NCBI GenBank assembly: GCA_009760855.2
Contig: WPIO01000022.1
Span: forward strand, 4,343,501 to 4,407,500
DNA length: 64,000 bases
Source of the DNA: Cristatella mucedo
Taxonomy: Eukaryota; Bryozoa; Phylactolaemata; Cristatellidae
Direction: 5' to 3'
Shown: positions 1 through 11,462 of the stretch, one piece after another
How the letters are laid out: each line of letters begins with the position of its first letter
How positions within the stretch are numbered: position 1 is the stretch's first letter
Made by a program: the position numbers and the translations under genes
Notes under the pieces: model-generated
Told to the model about the DNA's origin: nothing
Databases searched by the model: none
The model's input: the letters and a program-made list of their open reading frames with translations, nothing else

Positions 1-404
1 CTACCAACCTCCATAATATCGTAAGACTTCATTGAAAAACCCCTTTCAGTAAAAATACGTACAGGAGGAGCCATAGCACGAATACACACCCTGATAAAAT
101 AGTCCGTGACGAGACAGCCCCGACCAAACAGTCCGTCAAATTAGCCGGGACAGAATATTAATTCGATGAATCCAAAGCTGATGAAAGAGACCGGTAAAAA
201 CATCCAATATGAACGATATGATTGATCTGTAAAGTAACAAGTACGTTCAGCGGAATCAGTCAGTGGAAGATATCGACCAGCTGAAGAAATTTATTAGTTG
301 ACGAAATCACTCGCCGTGGTGCAGAACGGGTATATAAAGAGTTCATGTTTACGCTAACATAAAATAATAAAATGTATCTCCATCTACAGTTCAACTTCAC
401 AAAG
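1..404. other. No recognised gene
   Basis: No coding similarity or repeat family that I recognise. Around 85-140 there are short motifs (GATAAAATAGTCC, GACAGCCCCGAC) that resemble the subterminal motifs of the element at 17132-18310, but no second end is visible here. Confidence 0.4.
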
Positions 405-1440
405 CCAGAATGACTATATGTGTGTCATGCAGGAGATTTTTCTATAGCGCACTCAAATCCTACGGCGCTTTCGGTACGCATGCGGTAATATTAACTAATT
501 TGATGTATCACACTCAGAGATTTACATCTCATTCTAGGCACTTTAGATTTGCTGCAAAGGAAACATGATCGAATGGTTAGTGGTAGCATGCTCATAAAAA
601 CAAGAATAACATGATTAAGGGTGACATGCACAGGGTCAGCATGCAAGTACGGTTAGTGGCAGCATGCACAATGTCAGCATGCATAAGCACATAAAGGTCG
701 AATCACAGGGACTCACTAAATGCTGTGATAAATAGATGCATTTTAGTTTCCGTTTAAATGTGGATAGGTCAGGAGATGTCGTAATGCAAATCGGAAGTGA
801 GTTCCAGGCATTGGGAGCATATGAACTAAAGGCAAGGTCTCCAAAGGATTTGAGGTTTGTACGAGGTATAGGTAGACGATTAGATTCCGAAAAGTGGGTG
901 GTACGATGCTTGGCCTGGTGGGGGAATAGATCTGATAGGTAGTCTTGAGCCAAAGAAGGAAGGGACCTAAAAGTGACTGACAAAGCTTTGATGTCGATGC
1001 GTAACTTGACTGTTAGCCAGTGCAGGTCGGCAAGAAGTGGTGAGATGTGGCATCTGCGACGGTAGCCAACAGACTTTATCTCACGCAACAACGAGAAAGT
1101 GAAAAGCACAGCTGAGTCAGGATGGCAGTTGAGGTAGTGAGTAACATGAAAGTAGCAGCTCAGGACGGCTGGCAAGGATGTGCCATAGTCGACAGCAGAA
1201 GAGTAGTTGTTGTTGCGCAAAAACTTCGGAGGTGAGTTCAACAATTTCGGATCTGACGAGAAAAACCTTCTGTTGCCAACGGTTTTTAAGCATCGGAATG
1301 GAACAGTGAATTTATTTTCGAGTTCATGAGAGCACAAGGATGCTTGAACTGGTTGAGTTAGGTACGAAGAAGCCAGTCCATGGCGGTCGGCCTTGCAGGT
1401 CGGAGTAAGAATTTTACTCTGCATCCGTTGATCTAACGGA
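405..1440 (-). mobile_element. LINE-B 3' part (L2/CR1-type), split by a LINE-A
   Basis: Read on the minus strand, the segment from about 1440 down to 1062 resembles the C-terminal end of an L2/CR1-type ORF2: a KADRHGLASSYL-like stretch, then LKTVGNRRF and an LLNSPPKF-like 'WNSLP' motif. This passes into a 3' tail also found at 14305-14790, 41385-41560 and 59525-59625. The tail resumes at 405-495, so the element is one copy interrupted by LINE-A at 496-1061. The reading frame is degenerate. No intact endonuclease or reverse transcriptase domain is present. Confidence 0.65.
496..1061 (-). mobile_element. 5'-truncated LINE-A inserted in LINE-B
   Basis: This is the 3' end of LINE-A in reverse: a degenerate terminal hairpin near 505-545, the TTTGCTGCAAAGG segment, the direct GACATGCACAGGGTCAGCATG-type block, and the end of ORF2 (the GDRAFSSYAPKAWNSLP-like region on the minus strand). 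It lacks everything upstream of the 'LLADLHW' region. The flanks show similar short sequences (GCGGTA and ACGGTA), a probable target-site duplication. Confidence 0.75.
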
Positions 1441-1679
1441 AATAAAACATGTTCTTGAATTGAAAAGTCACAAATAGTTGATGTTTACAAATAGCTATTG
1501 AGGAAATAGAATCTCAGAAAGAAAAATAGTTGCTGATAAATTACTGATTTCATTATCAAGAGGTGGGAGTTAATTCTGATAGAAGTACATTGTGGTGTGC
1601 CCAGAAGCCACCTGTTGATGCAGGTTGAATTCACTGATTGGGATTCAACAAAAATCATCCAGCCGACTCAAACAGCTGA

Positions 1680-3190
1680 TCTTGCAATGAACGGTCCTGC
1701 CAAGTCAGTAGCGGAGTCAGTATTAAGACACGAGCTGCAGAAAGCCTGGGCAACTTTGAAGAATAATTAACAAAAGCTCAAGTGGATTACTTCACCAGAA
1801 GAAGCAGCAAGACAACCACTAACGCATTCAGCGCCTCAATTGGGATCGGGATCGAGACCGCTGAAGAAAGCACAGCAGCGGCCGTATCCGACGATCCGAC
1901 GATCGTCGCAGAAAGTGTCGTCCTGAATTACTTCTCCCAGAATTAGTCTGGGAATTTTAAATTTAGTTCTGTGGGATTCCGGAGAAGATGAAGTTAATCA
2001 AGCCGCGACGTATAGATCAGAAGAAAACCTGCACATTCTAGAGCAGCGTCGTCATTGATTCTTGGATGGCACTTTCACAGTGGCTTCATTGATTTTGTTC
2101 AGGTCATCACTATCTTTCATAAATTGGTAGATGGATTAACCGCTCCTTGGATCGACATTACTCTATAAAATAAGACTGACTGGACGTCTCTGAATCGAGT
2201 TTTCCAAAGGTTCAGCACTTGAAACCAACAGTGAACCGAGTGCTGTGGTGGTCGACTTCGTAAAAACCAGTCAGACTGCCACGAGGAAGGTTTTCATAGC
2301 CATTTAACTAGTTGAATGCCTTTTATATTTTGATAAATGGCGGAAATGGCGGAGGCGGAGCGAACAGGAGCTTCATCTGACGAATAGCCATCATTACGAC
2401 AAAAACTTCCCCTCACACGTCAAGATGCTGCTGCTGGCATTAAGTTCCGTTCGAAGTGCTGACATCGCAGATGAGTTTGCAATGCTGGTGGAAAGATTTC
2501 CGAGGAAAGGCGGCGATCCAGTCATCGACTACTAGGAAGATAACCGCATCTAGTTTGGACAAGAAATATGGAGCCTAGGAGCAGCACCTCTCTTCGCAGT
2601 CCAACTTCAGAATATCGCGAATGCGTCGTAGAGGGTCTACCAGTGACAAATAATTCCAGAGGCGAAGCTAGGGGAGGGCAAGGGTGGCAGCTGCCAGCCG
2701 GTGCCTGGTCATCAGCTGCCATCCCCTGGCCTGGTGGCTGGTAGCCGAGTCTGACAGCCGGCCTGGCGGCTAGCGGCCGCGCTTGCTAACCGGCTGGCCC
2801 CTTGATCCCTTGGCCAGGCTGCACGACACCCGCAGTCACTGGGGCTCCGCCCCCAGACACCCCTTTACAGGGGGCTCCGCCCCCAGACCCCTAGCCACCG
2901 CGGCGCTCCAATCCGGGCTTCACCTCTGAATAACTCGGTAGAAGCATGGCATCACAGTTTCCAAAAAATCTAGTGATTATCATCATCCATCACTTCAAAA
3001 TCACTTGGCAGTTCCTGGAAAAAACAGAATAACGTGGATGGCGGCATCACCGGTTTCCAGGGTAACAATCAAAAGCATCGAAGTAAAATTCGTGCAAATA
3101 GCCAAAGTCTCCGTATTCTTGTTCCGACCTATGACGACATAACATACCTCGATGGTCTCCATGGAATTACCTAAATTCTGACAATTTAAT
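1680..3190 (+). pseudogene. Degenerate MULE-like (Mutator family) transposase remnant
   Basis: Translating the plus strand in shifting frames gives the ordered motifs of the MULE/FLYWCH-associated protein family: LWDSGEDE near 1965, TYRSEENLHILEQ then FLDGTF near 2055-2075, a VITIFHKLVDGLTAP-like stretch near 2110, a VVDFVKTSQTATRKVF stretch near 2245 (family 'DFEKAAINA' position), LLLALSSVRSADI then VIDY near 2440-2530, and EGLPVTNNS near 2625-2655. After the MITE at 2657-2928 it resumes with NNSVEAWHHSFQ at 2929, then a YDDITYLDGL-like C-terminal block to about 3180. There are many stops and frameshifts. The family assignment is from motif memory; order and spacing support it. Confidence 0.6.
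2657..2928. mobile_element. hAT-type MITE with 8-bp target duplication
   Basis: A 272-bp element with terminal inverted repeats: the left end begins CAGAGGCGAAGC and the right end is the complement of CAGAGGTGAAGCC. The flanking 8-mers AATAATTC (2649-2656) and AATAACTC (2929-2936) form a target-site duplication with one mismatch. The interior is GC-rich, with two nearby copies of a GGGGCTCCGCCCCCAGAC block. It has no coding capacity. It sits inside the MULE-like remnant and interrupts its TNN motif. Confidence 0.8.
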
Positions 3191-4769
3191 AGACTTTAAA
3201 AAGCATTTTTCTGTTCGATTGACTTAAAAATATATTTAAAGTAATACACTATTTTCAAGCTATTTAAAATCATTATAAAATGACACGAACCCTTTTATCC
3301 CTTTATTTGCACGTAAAACAATAATACATATTTAATTTTGGTCTCTTTTAAATAATAAAGAAGTAGCCATTAGTTATAGTACTAATTAAGTTTCGTGCAA
3401 AGCTTATAAATCACTAGGCTTTAACTTTTTATAAAAATAAATGAAACTGATCACAGCTGTCGCAAAACATCTAACTTATACACATTTAGATGGACTATCT
3501 GATATGACGGGGCCATTTTGTCTTGATAGGCAGGCTATATTGTCGGGGCTTCTAGGCGACTTTGATTGTTCAGTGCAACAATCAAACTCTTGCTGGCTGC
3601 AAGTCTGGACGACGGAGAGCCGATGAAAAGCGAGGCTGCTGCGTATTCGAAGCTAGCAAATAGGATAGAGCAAGATGTGACTCGGCGTCTTCGCGTCTCT
3701 CCTCGTAGCGGAGCTTCGATTTCATATGACTGAATTCCTGAATTCTAAAAACTGAATTCTTAGAGCCTAAGCTCGTACCCAATGTGATATATATATAACT
3801 TTTAGAGAATAAAGTGTTGTTGCTGGTCCTGTGCCAGCGTTCTGTGTGCCGTGCGAACCGAACTACAGTTTTGACGATAGCAGAGCTTCTCTATGCGAAT
3901 ACAGCTTTCTGCTAAATATTCCTAGTAGACCCGCTGTAAGATCCGTGCATAATTTTGTGAAATTTAAGGGGTTCACGAAATTAAGACCGAATCGTGTACA
4001 GCTCGCGCCTACATCTAATAGAATAAATAATTTTAAATTTTTTTGTTGAAAAATACCGTTTCGTTTGTTTATACCACCATTCCCTGTTTTCCAGAATCTT
4101 CAACGGGCAGAAGCCCATTTCAAAGTATGCATGTACAATCGCTTCTAGCAAAGCCGATGAATAAACATGTCTCCGCTTTCTTCTACAGACAGACCTCTGA
4201 AGTTGTTTATCGAGGCAATCAGCAACGCTACCAAAACAGCATCTAGCAAAGCTCAGCGGTCGAATTGCTGAGCATCGGAAGTCGCAATTTTAGCAAACCT
4301 GTCGGCCATCTGCCTTTTGAGAACCGAGACGGCGGGAAAAAAGAAGACTTTCACAGATTCACTATTCTCAAGCACGAACAAACATACAATATTCCCAACT
4401 TTATGGTCAAGAAATATACGTTGACACTTTGGTAAGAGCGTGGACTGTTCATACGACTGGAATCTGCACTAAGCCTTTCGCTGACCACTGTAAAGGCGAG
4501 AAATAGGTCCCGCGTTTTTAGCTTAAGACTCAAATTAAAGACTTCAAAATTCACTCGCAGCCTTTGAGACATGGTGGAAGCTCGAAGGATCAGTGATCGA
4601 CAACGCACGTGCAGTCGTACAAACTGCTTATTATTTGGAATGATGTGGTGCGCAGCTGATCATTGGCCTTGATAATCCCCACACTTTCTTTTGGAATATT
4701 CCATGCTCCAGATTAGATATTCTTCTCGGGCTTACCAAAACCGTCAGGTAATGCAGCCGAGAACTTGCA
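3191..4769. other. No recognised gene
   Basis: AT-rich sequence with only short ORFs. A TATATATAAC stretch followed by AATAAAG near 3787-3815 looks like the end of a promoter or LTR-like unit, but I found no matching second copy, so nothing is called. Confidence 0.35.
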
Positions 4770-5300
4770 ATAAAGAAACGATTGTGGGTTGAAAACATCT
4801 AAAGTTGGGGCAGTTTGATAGACCAGTCTTTCTATGCAGATGACACAGCTACGCTTTGACCCCTCTTTGCTTTCTAGCTCCTCAAAGTCTCTCGAATCCC
4901 TCACACCGTGCATTCCTGACATTCATAATTGCATAACGGCTGATATTTTAAAATTTATTGACGATAAGACCAAGTTAGTTCTTATGACTAAAGCAAGCAT
5001 CAGTTAGAAACTGGAAACCTTCAAAGCATGAGCGACCAGCTAGTCCTCTTTCTAGAATCTGCCTCTAGAATCTTCTAGAATAGCCTCTTTCTAGAATCTG
5101 CGTATCCTGTAACAAAATAACATTTCGCCAGATGAGCACGTCAGGTCCACAGCCATGACCGTCTAATTTGAGGTACACAGCGTCAAGAAAATTAGGGCAT
5201 GCTCGGACAAGGGTACCGCATTCAAGTTTCTACGTCCGCTTATCACACCGCGCGTCCAGACTTCTGCAACCCACTCCCTCTGCAGGTCTTCCTGTCTGAA
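4770..5300 (+). mobile_element. Degenerate L2/CR1-type LINE RT remnant
   Basis: The plus strand encodes SFYADDTA near 4828, the catalytic [FY]ADD block of a reverse transcriptase. An IDDKTKLVLMTK-like stretch follows near 4955, then a KIRACSDKGT..KFLRPLITPRVQ..SAT-like stretch near 5190-5270 that corresponds to the 'KLVHAFVTSRLDFCNSLL' segment. There are numerous stops and indels. It is more diverged from LINE-A than the other copies and may belong to LINE-B or a third family. Confidence 0.5.
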
Positions 5301-5461
5301 AAATGGGGCTTCGCACACTACTGATGTCTCTGATTGAAATACAGACAGCGAAAAGCTCTCAGCAGCAGCAGCAGCAGGCTAGGCTAGGGCTGTTGTTGCG
5401 ATCGGCGCAAAAGCCACTTGCCTCCGGCATGCGCTCTCTTTCCATCGAGCGAAAACATATT

Positions 5462-5645
5462 TTGAATAAATATAAATATCAATACAATTCACTTGTACAG
5501 CACCCTAAGAGAAATTAACCTCTATCTAGGCGCTCTGCATATGCCGCAGGGCTCGAGCCCACGACCTCGGTCATAAAATGACATCGACCTTGACCTCGGT
5601 CGTTAAATGCGAGCACCTTAGCTCCCCCCGGGCCAAATCCGGGCA
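5462..5645 (-). mobile_element. SINE-2 copy
   Basis: On the minus strand it has a tRNA-like head ending in the B-box-like GTGGGCTCGAGCCC. A tail of GCGCCTAGATAGAGG...CTCTTAGGGTGCTGTACAAGTG follows, then an AT-rich end. The head contains a duplicated ACCGAGGTC segment. The tail corresponds to the LINE-A 3' hairpin. Confidence 0.7.
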
Positions 5646-7794
5646 GCTTTCCATTAAGCAGCAAGCCTGTGTCAAGGTCATGTCACTCACTTTGAGGCCG
5701 CTTCATTCTCCTGCACTAATTTCAATAAAATAAATAAATACGGACAATGAAATACTGACTCATCAGGCTTCGGGGGCCCCCTGCGAGCGTACCGCCTTGC
5801 TCGTCTCCGGTCGCTTAGCTGCGCATCCAACCAACGGCGCCGCTAACTAGCGGTGCCACTAAGCAACCTTAAATCCCTTAGAGGCCGCGCCTCCAGAGCG
5901 CTGAGTTCACTACCAATCGACTCGTGACTTATGGTTTGACAACATTTTAACCAAAGCTGTAAGGCCAGCGTTGCGGTATCTGCTCAATCTACACGAATTC
6001 TCCTCTATTTGCTTACCAGTCCTAGAACTACACTTCTCACTATTATTCATAACTGATTACACGCCACTTTGCCAGCATACTTCAAATGCGAGCAGAGAGA
6101 GATTGTGACGTTCTCTGAAGAGTGTGGAGTCAGCGTCAGCGCCGCACAGGCCGCCCGTCTCGACGAGGGGAATTACCTCGCGGAGCGGCTTGCAATTAAC
6201 GTGGTGCACCGAAGCATGGGAAAGTGTGCACGATAGCTGTGAATGAGCCTTGATCTCATAAAAGCTGGCCGAAGAGTTGCAAACGTCACCGGGCCGACCG
6301 ACGTCAACCTAAATATGGCCGTCAGTGGATGGGCATTTTTCGATTTGAGGGAAACTCGTCTGCGAAAGGCCTTTGCTGAAGTAGCACGCATCGCTTCCTG
6401 TTGAATCATGGATAAAATGTAAAATACTTTCACTTCCGTGCGACAAGGATAGTGACGGCTCGACTCCGTCGCACGGCAGCGGCAGCAGCCGCAGCAGCGA
6501 GGAGCCGGGGGAAGGAGCTTGGAGGTCCCGGAGCCCCGCCCGGCGTCCCGTCGTCTAGGCAACACCAGGCCAGCCGCCGCCAATGTCCTTAGCGTGAATC
6601 CTGTTATGCACAGGTGCACTCTCCTCAAGATGTGGAACTATGGCTACTACAGGTTTTTCTCGACGACTTTTGTCTTTTCTCCGGACGCCAAATCTGGCAC
6701 TTAATTTTCATGCCGCCCCTTTCTACTAGTTCTATGCTAGTAATAATAACAGTATCAATAATTATAATGATACAATTTATACTGCATCCCACCTCTCTAG
6801 GCACTTTAAGACGCTGGGAAGGAGTACTGGTACTAAATGCACAATTTCAGCAAGCTGCTTACTCCCTCCACCGTCCTAAGAAGTCCGCAATAGTGCGTAA
6901 TAGTGGCGGGGTTGTTGCCCGCTCGGGGAAAAATTCTTTTCCGTTACAGAGTCCCACGGAAGCGACCATTGGTTGCTCTGCATTTTGAAATTAATTTCTA
7001 CACTGTCCTATATCCGTCATAATTTTATAATTTTCTTCATTGCATGAGTTATAACTGCTGGCAACTCAATTTGACTCGAAAACCACTAAGGCTTTGAGTG
7101 TGCCACAGGAAACTCTCAGGAGAAACTTTCTTGTCTGGTTCTATTAGCTTCGTTGACTCGGGGACGGAAACGCACTCATACACACACGCCGAAGTAATAG
7201 CGCCTCATTAAAGCTTAGCGTGTCTAAGCGTGCAGGCATTTGCATTGTGCACTCTCGGTAGGTATACAACTGAAGGCCGATCTATTGATGGGATGGCTAA
7301 GGACTCTCGTCGACATATCTCGGACTCTCGTCGACAGCCACGTGTTGCCACCGACGACATGGCATAGCCTAGCTTACGTCGAACAAGTTAGGGCTACGGG
7401 GCGTAAAAACTGCATCCTACGAAAGTAAAAGTCTACTGGATAAGTAATTCGTTGGCATAAATGACTACTACGTTTCGACGTGAAAGTAAAACCTTTTTTC
7501 ACCATCGGCTGCATTTGCCCGCTTGGTGATAGTATGGAACTACAGCCCGCTCAGCCTCGCATTCACTCTTACCAGTCTCATGTCTTCCCACACTTCCGCC
7601 AGCTGGCACTCAAACTGCGGTCAGCGTGCACGCGGGCCAATGGACCAGGGTCAACGTCAGCGATCACTGTTCGTCTGCCTCCGTGAAAAGGAGAGTTTGG
7701 AACGGGACGGAGCAGCTTTCTAAGGATTCCGCTGCAGCATTTGAATTTTGTCACCAGAATTCGAGTTCAGTTCGCCACGCGGACCGATCACTGA
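5646..7794. other. No recognised gene
   Basis: Only short overlapping ORFs on both strands. Around 6741-6830 there is a weak match to a reversed LINE-A 3' end (TAATAATAACAGTATCAATAA, then TCTCTAGGCACTTTA). I see nothing else. Confidence 0.35.
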
Positions 7795-9104
7795 ATTACT
7801 CTCCGACGGTTTTCTGGAGTTCAAACTCTTGACGTATCCGAGGTACGTCTGAAATATGGGGTACTTCAGGGCTCAGCACTAGGTCCGGTTCTTTTCACGG
7901 TTTATACTCTCCCTCTTGCTGATGTGATTGCCAAGCACAATCTAGGCTTTCACTTCTATGTGAATGACACTCAGTTGTACCTTTGCTTTGATCCCTCCCA
8001 GCCTTCGAGCACCTCGAATTCTCTCATCTCCCTTGCTGCATGTATGTATGACATCCGCACGTTGCATAACAGCAAATTTTCTTAAATCAAGCGATAATAA
8101 AACTAACTTACTGGTTATGGGTAAACCAAGTTTGATTCAGAAATTGGAAAGGCTAACGCTCAACATCGTCTTTGCCAGCAAATATCTCCTGTTGAATCAG
8201 CTCGAAATCTAGGTGTCATGTTCGAAAGTGACCTCTCGTTAGACGACTGCATCAGCTCCACAATCAAGTCTGTCAACTTTCAGCTACATGACATTGCTAA
8301 AGTTTGAACCTGCCTAGATAAGGATACCACATCTAAGTTGGTCCATGCATTTGTGACATCCCGTCTTGACTTCTGTAACTCACTGCTTACTGGTCTACCA
8401 ACATGTGCAATCACGCGCTCACAGCTGTTGCAAAACTCTGCAGCTAGGCTTGTCTGTCGTGAGCATCGCAATTGCCACATCACACCACTTCTTGCTGACC
8501 TGCACTGGCTACCAGTCAAGCAACGCATCGACTTCAAGGTTTTGTCTCTCATTTTTAGGTCCCTTCATTCTTTGGCTCCAGCCTACCAATCAGATCTACT
8601 CCCCCACAAGGCTAAGCATCATACCAGCCGCTTTTCGGAATCTACCTCTTTACCAATACCTCATACAAAACCTCAAATCCCTTGGAGACCGTGCATTTAT
8701 TTCGTTTGCTCCCGAAGCCTGGAACTCCCTCCCGACTTTTTTCACGACATCCCCTGACTTGACCAAATTTAAAAAGAGCTTAAAAACGCACCTATTTAGG
8801 ACAGCATTTAGTGGGTCCCTGTGATTCGAATATGTGCTTATGCGTGCTGACACTGCACGCTGCCATAATTAAACTTCCTTTATGTGCTTACGAGTGCTGA
8901 CACAGTGCACGCTTCCATAACCAATCTTGCATGCTGACCCTGTGCATGTCACCCCTAACCATGTCCTTTATGTTGTTTATCAAGCATGATACCACTCACC
9001 ATTCGATCGCGTTACTTTTGCAGCAAACGTAAAGCGCCTAGAAAGAGATTGAGTTCTCTGATGGCGCTATATCAAGTGAATTATTATTATTATTATTATT
9101 AGCC
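7795..9104 (+). mobile_element. 5'-truncated LINE-A with RT C-terminal half
   Basis: Plus-strand translation starts within the RT palm (KYGVLQGSALGPVLFTVY), continues through FHFYVNDTQLYLCFDP, and runs to the family's C-terminal block (RLDFCNSLLTGLP, HITPLLADLHWLPVKQRID, LELPPDFF). The catalytic box reads VNDT instead of ADDT, so the first aspartate is lost. Frameshifts occur near 8070 and 8300. The copy ends with the 3' hairpin (about 9030-9075) and (ATT)n at 9078-9104. Confidence 0.85.
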
Positions 9105-9605
9105 ATTGGACAAGAAACCCACTCAGGATCTTTAAAAAAGGACGAAAATGATGACGGCGCCGTAGGAAGAAAAGTAAAGGGACAGAGTACCGAGCTTCGC
9201 GCCGAGCCGCTAGTTTCCTCGGTCGGCTCCGGAAGTGCCTGTCGTCTACGTGACGGTTACGTCCGAACAAAGCGAGCATTTCGGGGAATTTCGCAGATTT
9301 TCTTTTCATCAGAAAAACTTGCAGGGTGCAGCAAAAATCAGTCGTATCTACTGAGGTTGAGAACGCTGCAGCGACCTGCCAGGTGATCTGACCACAGTTA
9401 CGTACGACCGACCGAGGAAGGACCGCTATCTCTGCAAAGTAAAATAGAAGGTTAGGCCGCTGTAAGCGGATGTTAAAAACTTGAGGAATATCCTAGGAGA
9501 AGCAGCAATGTTTATTCAATTGGCCCCGTTGCTCGCCGATTGTCAGCGGAAGTAGGACCAGCGAAGGGGCCCGGCAGATGGAGGCGCCATTAGAAAATGC
9601 CGGCA
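9105..9605. other. No recognised gene
   Basis: No convincing ORF or repeat. The sequence leads into the minisatellite at 9606. Confidence 0.35.
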
Positions 9606-9755
9606 GTAAGAAAAGTATGCGTAAGTATGCGTAGAAGAAAGTATGCGTAAGTATGCGTAGAAGAAAGTATGCGTAAGTATGCGTCTAAGTATCTAAGTCT
9701 GCGTAGAAGTATCTAAGTATGTGTCTAAGTATCTAAGTATGCGTAGAAGAAAGAA
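9606..9755. repeat. Minisatellite, unit like AAGTATGCGTAGAAG
   Basis: Tandem array built from AAGTATGCGT blocks alternating with AGAAG or CTAAGTATCT spacers, with at least eight recognisable AGTATGCGT or AGTATGTGT units. Higher-order variation is visible, with a longer CTAAGTATCTAAGT variant in the right half. Confidence 0.85.
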
Positions 9756-9825
9756 GTCAGAGCAACTGGCAGCGCAGCTGCAGCTGCATGCTGATGCGAG
9801 CGTTTCGAGAGCTTAAGACTTGCAG

Positions 9826-9835
9826 TATAAAAAGC
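9826..9835 (+). promoter_or_regulatory. Candidate TATA box
   Basis: TATAAAAAGC lies in otherwise mixed sequence, with a G+C-rich GCGCTGC directly downstream. It resembles a strong core promoter (TATA box about 30 bp before a possible start near 9860). No downstream coding exon is recognised, so it could serve an unidentified transcript, an LTR, or be chance. Confidence 0.3.
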
Positions 9836-10552
9836 GCTGCTAGAATTCCCCTCTAACTGGTGTGTGCACATTCGGCTGCTAGTTTTGTCACTGGCTATCG
9901 TTCGTGGGTTTGGTGCGCTCGTGCGTTTTAACATTCTTTCTCCGTCTGTTTGGTGAAAAGTAAAAGCCGAGACATTTGACGTCTTTTAAGTTGGTTTTGA
10001 ATCCGACGCATGAGTATGTACGCCCGCGTCTGTTACTGCACGGAAACTATAAACTGAGGATTTCTCCCACTGTACGAATGTGCAGATCTTAAGTGTTCGT
10101 TGGATTGCTTTTCCATGTAGGGGGCGAAAGTGCACAGCACTACCGCCTTTTAATAGCGACCCCACCAATGTGAGCATCTTGTACGTCATGCATTCGGCAA
10201 TAAAGCTGTCGCCTACAGAGTCGGTCCTGGATGGATGGTTAATGTTGGAACGAGGCTGCTATGGCAACCTAAGCAATAAGTCCGCTTTCGGATTAGTGAC
10301 ACTGGCAGCTATGTCATTTGCATGGTGGCAGTCGTATTGCCATAGTACGACCGCCTACACCCTAAAGCCTTTTCTACTGATGCTCGTCTTAATTCTCTAC
10401 CTGTGCTGGCCGCTAGTGGCCCGAGCCCCGCCGGCAAGGCGGCGTCTCTCCTTGCAGAGCGATATGTTGCTCGAAGAAATAGGTGGTCCCTTCATTCATA
10501 GCGTACTGTCCGCATGTCACTGACACGAATGAAATAAGCACTGACTGCCTGC
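9836..10552. other. No recognised gene
   Basis: A 147-codon plus-strand ORF (10080-10523) contains a hydrophobic stretch around its middle (LLMLVLILYLCWPL), but nothing in it resembles a family I know. There is no clear splice context. I treat it as non-coding by default. Confidence 0.3.
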
Positions 10553-10616
<64 letters not shown>

Positions 10617-10654
10617 TAAGAGAGAGAAAAAGACAGAGAGTGAGAGAGAGACTA

Positions 10655-10685
<31 letters not shown>

Positions 10686-10847
10686 AAGAGAGGAATAGAG
10701 AGAAGTAAAGAGAGAGAGAGAGAGAGAGTGAAAGAGAGAGAGAGAGTAAGAGAAAGAGAGAGAATATGAGAGAGAAAGAGAGGTAGAGAGAGAGGTGGAG
10801 AGAGAGAGAGAGGAGAGAGAGAGAGGAGGAGAGAGTGAAGAGAGAGT

Positions 10848-10908
<61 letters not shown>

Positions 10909-11105
10909 GGAGAGAGAGAGGAGAGAGAGAGAGGAGGAGGAGAGAGTGAAGAGAGAGGAGAGAGAGAAGAGAGTGAGGAGAGAGAGGGGAGAGAGAGAGA
11001 GAAAGAGAGAGAAAGAGATAGGGAAAGAGAGAGAGAGCGATAGAGAGATAAAAATAGAGAGAGAGATATAACAATAGAGAGAGAGAAGGAGAAGAGAGTG
11101 AAAGA
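10553..11105. repeat. Imperfect (GA)n microsatellite, about 550 bp
   Basis: Nearly pure GA repeats interrupted by AAAG, TGAA, GGTG and GATA variants, with uninterrupted GA runs near 10559-10612 and 10850-10905. On the minus strand it translates into long Ser/Leu arrays, which are artefacts. Confidence 0.95.
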
Positions 11106-11142
11106 GGTAGTGAGAGAAAATCTAATCGTTTCGTTAACGAGT

Positions 11143-11462
11143 ACCACGTAGGAACCTCAAATCATTTGGAGACCGCGCCTATAGTTTGTATGCTCAAAAA
11201 TCCTGGAACTCACTTCCGACTGATGTCAGGACATCGTCTGATTTGATGACACTTGAAAAGAAGCATCTATTTGTCGCATCATTTAGTGAGTCCATGTGAT
11301 TAGTTCTTTGTGTGCTCATGCGTAGTGACACTGTGCACGCATTCATTGACCTGCAACCGCTAATCATTCGATCATGCTTCCTTCTTTACAGCAAATGTAA
11401 ATTTCCAAGAGAGAGATCAAGTTCTCCGATGGCGCTATACAAATGCAATATTAGTATTATAA
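11143..11462 (+). mobile_element. Short 5'-truncated LINE-A
   Basis: Begins within the 'NLKSFGDRAFSSYAPKAWNSLP' region of ORF2, here as NLKSFGDRAYSLYAQKSWNSLP with a frameshift. It continues through the 3' UTR to the terminal GAGAGATCAAGTTCTC hairpin and a degenerate ATTAGTATTAT tail. It directly abuts the (GA)n tract at 10553. Confidence 0.75.

Noticed and set aside
3582-3860. Possible solo LTR (TATATATAAC, AATAAAG, then GTTGTTGCTGG)
   Set aside because: No TG..CA ends, target duplication or second copy could be found in the window.
10413-11147. Long Ser/Leu-rich frames across the GA tract (and the equivalent at 19329-19799 and 31205-31717)
   Set aside because: They are translations of CT/GA microsatellites. 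Both strands and several frames stay open for the same reason.
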